DNA of 25,653 nucleotides from OLB11 sp044234005. GTDB lineage: Bacteria > Bacteroidota > Bacteroidia > Chitinophagales > Chitinophagaceae. Under the pieces are notes generated by a model. It saw nothing but the letters and a program-made list of their open reading frames with translations, was not told the origin of the DNA and ran no database searches. Below, one piece after another: positions 25,209 through 25,653 of the stretch; within the stretch, counting starts at the first letter, position 1; the number at the start of each line of letters is the position of its first letter. A program made the translations under genes and the position numbers. Location: positions 1 through 25,653 of the forward strand of contig JBIIJE010000027.1 in assembly GCA_044234005.1 (NCBI GenBank). The letters are read 5' to 3'.

Positions 25209-25261
25209 TTAAGTGAGTAACTTAATAACGTATGATAGCTAGTAATTCGAAAGCAAATATA
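25209..25261 (-). promoter_or_regulatory. -7 box and leader hairpin of the nuclease gene
   Basis: TATATTTG (minus, 25261-25254) matches the Bacteroidota -7 consensus, 70 nt before the ATG; no good -33 is seen. The predicted leader contains a 6-bp hairpin, TTAAGT (25209-25214) with ACTTAA (25220-25225). Confidence 0.4.
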
Positions 25262-25290
25262 CTATGTTAGTGATTCTTGATTCGGTTAAT

Positions 25291-25370
25291 TCATCGTGAT
25301 TAAATGCTAATCACGGGTATGAACCCCAAAGCATGCTTTGGAAAAAAATCGGAACTTCCTCGCATCGGGA
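25291..25370. repeat. Cluster of perfect palindromes between lptE and the nuclease gene
   Basis: CGTGATTA/TAATCACG (25295-25315, 5-nt loop) is followed by the 16-bp perfect palindrome CCAAAGCATGCTTTGG (25326-25341), flanked on the plus strand by seven A. Next comes a GC-richer stretch ending GCATCGGGATT. On the minus strand this lies 70-145 nt after the lptE stop. It could be an intergenic REP-like element or 3'-end RNA structure; it is not a standard terminator, since no T-run follows either stem in the proper orientation. Confidence 0.4.
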
Positions 25371-25440
25371 TTCAAAAATCTAAAATTCGTATCTCATTTT
25401 GATTTTTGTAATAAGATTTGATAAATAATCACTTTAAATA

Positions 25441-25653
25441 TTACCAATTCACAAAACATCGATTGAAAATATCATCTACTAATTGATCTGAGATTTCGTC
25501 AATCAATCTTGTTTCAACGGTTTGTAAATTTTGAGTCGCTGAGAAATCAGCAAAACGAGTGAAGCTTTGGGTAAAATCTGATTTCGAATTCAACTTACTT
25601 TTAAAACTCATGTTAACTGTTATAGTAAGTCTATTTGCAGAAACTGTTTCTGT
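25441..25653 (-). CDS. lptE: LptE-like LPS-assembly lipoprotein, 3' part only
   Basis: A 70-codon frame enters from the right edge and ends at TAA (25443-25441). The peptide reads NRLTITVNMSFKSKL ... FTQSFTRFADFSATQNLQ ... LIDEISDQLVDDIFNRCFVNW. This closely matches, as I recall it, the C-terminus of Bacteroidota LptE: an NRLTITV strand, SFSRFADF, an IEEINEQLVQDIFN-like helix and a final NW. LptE is the outer-membrane lipoprotein that plugs LptD and helps insert LPS. The signal peptide, lipobox and first ~100 residues lie outside the window, so only the family match supports the call. Confidence 0.8.
   Translation of the reverse strand, partial: TETVSANRLTITVNMSFKSKLNSKSDFTQSFTRFADFSATQNLQTVETRLIDEISDQLVDDIFNRCFVNW

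Overview
The window looks like chromosomal DNA of a Bacteroidota bacterium, probably from the Chitinophagales/Sphingobacteriales side. It is AT-rich, start codons have no clear Shine-Dalgarno, there are TAnnTTTG-type promoter boxes, and it carries type IX secretion (T9SS) sorting domains, a PorE-like TPR/PD40/OmpA protein, Bacteroidota-type HscA and LptE, and a secreted endonuclease I with a dockerin-like tail. I see no phage, transposase, plasmid or CRISPR signature.

Layout. 1-1340 (minus) is a graveyard of T9SS surface-protein genes: an N-terminal fragment, a C-terminal sorting-domain fragment, and a clear pseudogene whose middle has been lost around a GC-rich palindromic element. 1595-2577 (minus) encodes a small lipoprotein and a two-TM protein. 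2643-5618 (plus) encodes an M13 metallopeptidase lipoprotein followed by fmt; a short minus-strand ORF remnant lies after fmt. 5926-8985 (plus) encodes a PorE-like protein and prfB (RF2, no frameshift site).

9031-21476 (minus) is the most interesting region: a tightly packed six-gene cluster. In transcription order it holds an HscA-family Hsp70; an 869-aa divergent actin/Hsp70-fold ATPase without a substrate-binding domain; a bitopic membrane protein; an 1811-aa polytopic protein that appears to fuse a SEDS (FtsW/RodA-type) glycosyltransferase to a class B PBP transpeptidase, with all three transpeptidase motifs and the SEDS catalytic-Asp position kept; a small membrane-anchored protein; and a bitopic protein with a possible SH3b-like extracytoplasmic domain. 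My inference is a dedicated envelope-polymer machine: a one-chain polymerase/crosslinker with its own actin-like ATPase and chaperone, parallel to but distinct from the MreB-RodA-PBP2 and FtsA-FtsW-FtsI complexes. I do not know of a described system with this composition.

21834-22032 (plus) holds tRNA-Gly(GCC) and tRNA-Leu(TAA) with a consensus promoter and a terminator-like hairpin. The next ~460 bp have no convincing gene but several perfect palindromes, including a CRP/FNR-type site. 22547-25183 (minus) encodes a large secreted endonuclease I. The window ends in the 3' part of a gene whose product matches Bacteroidota LptE (minus, cut by the window edge).
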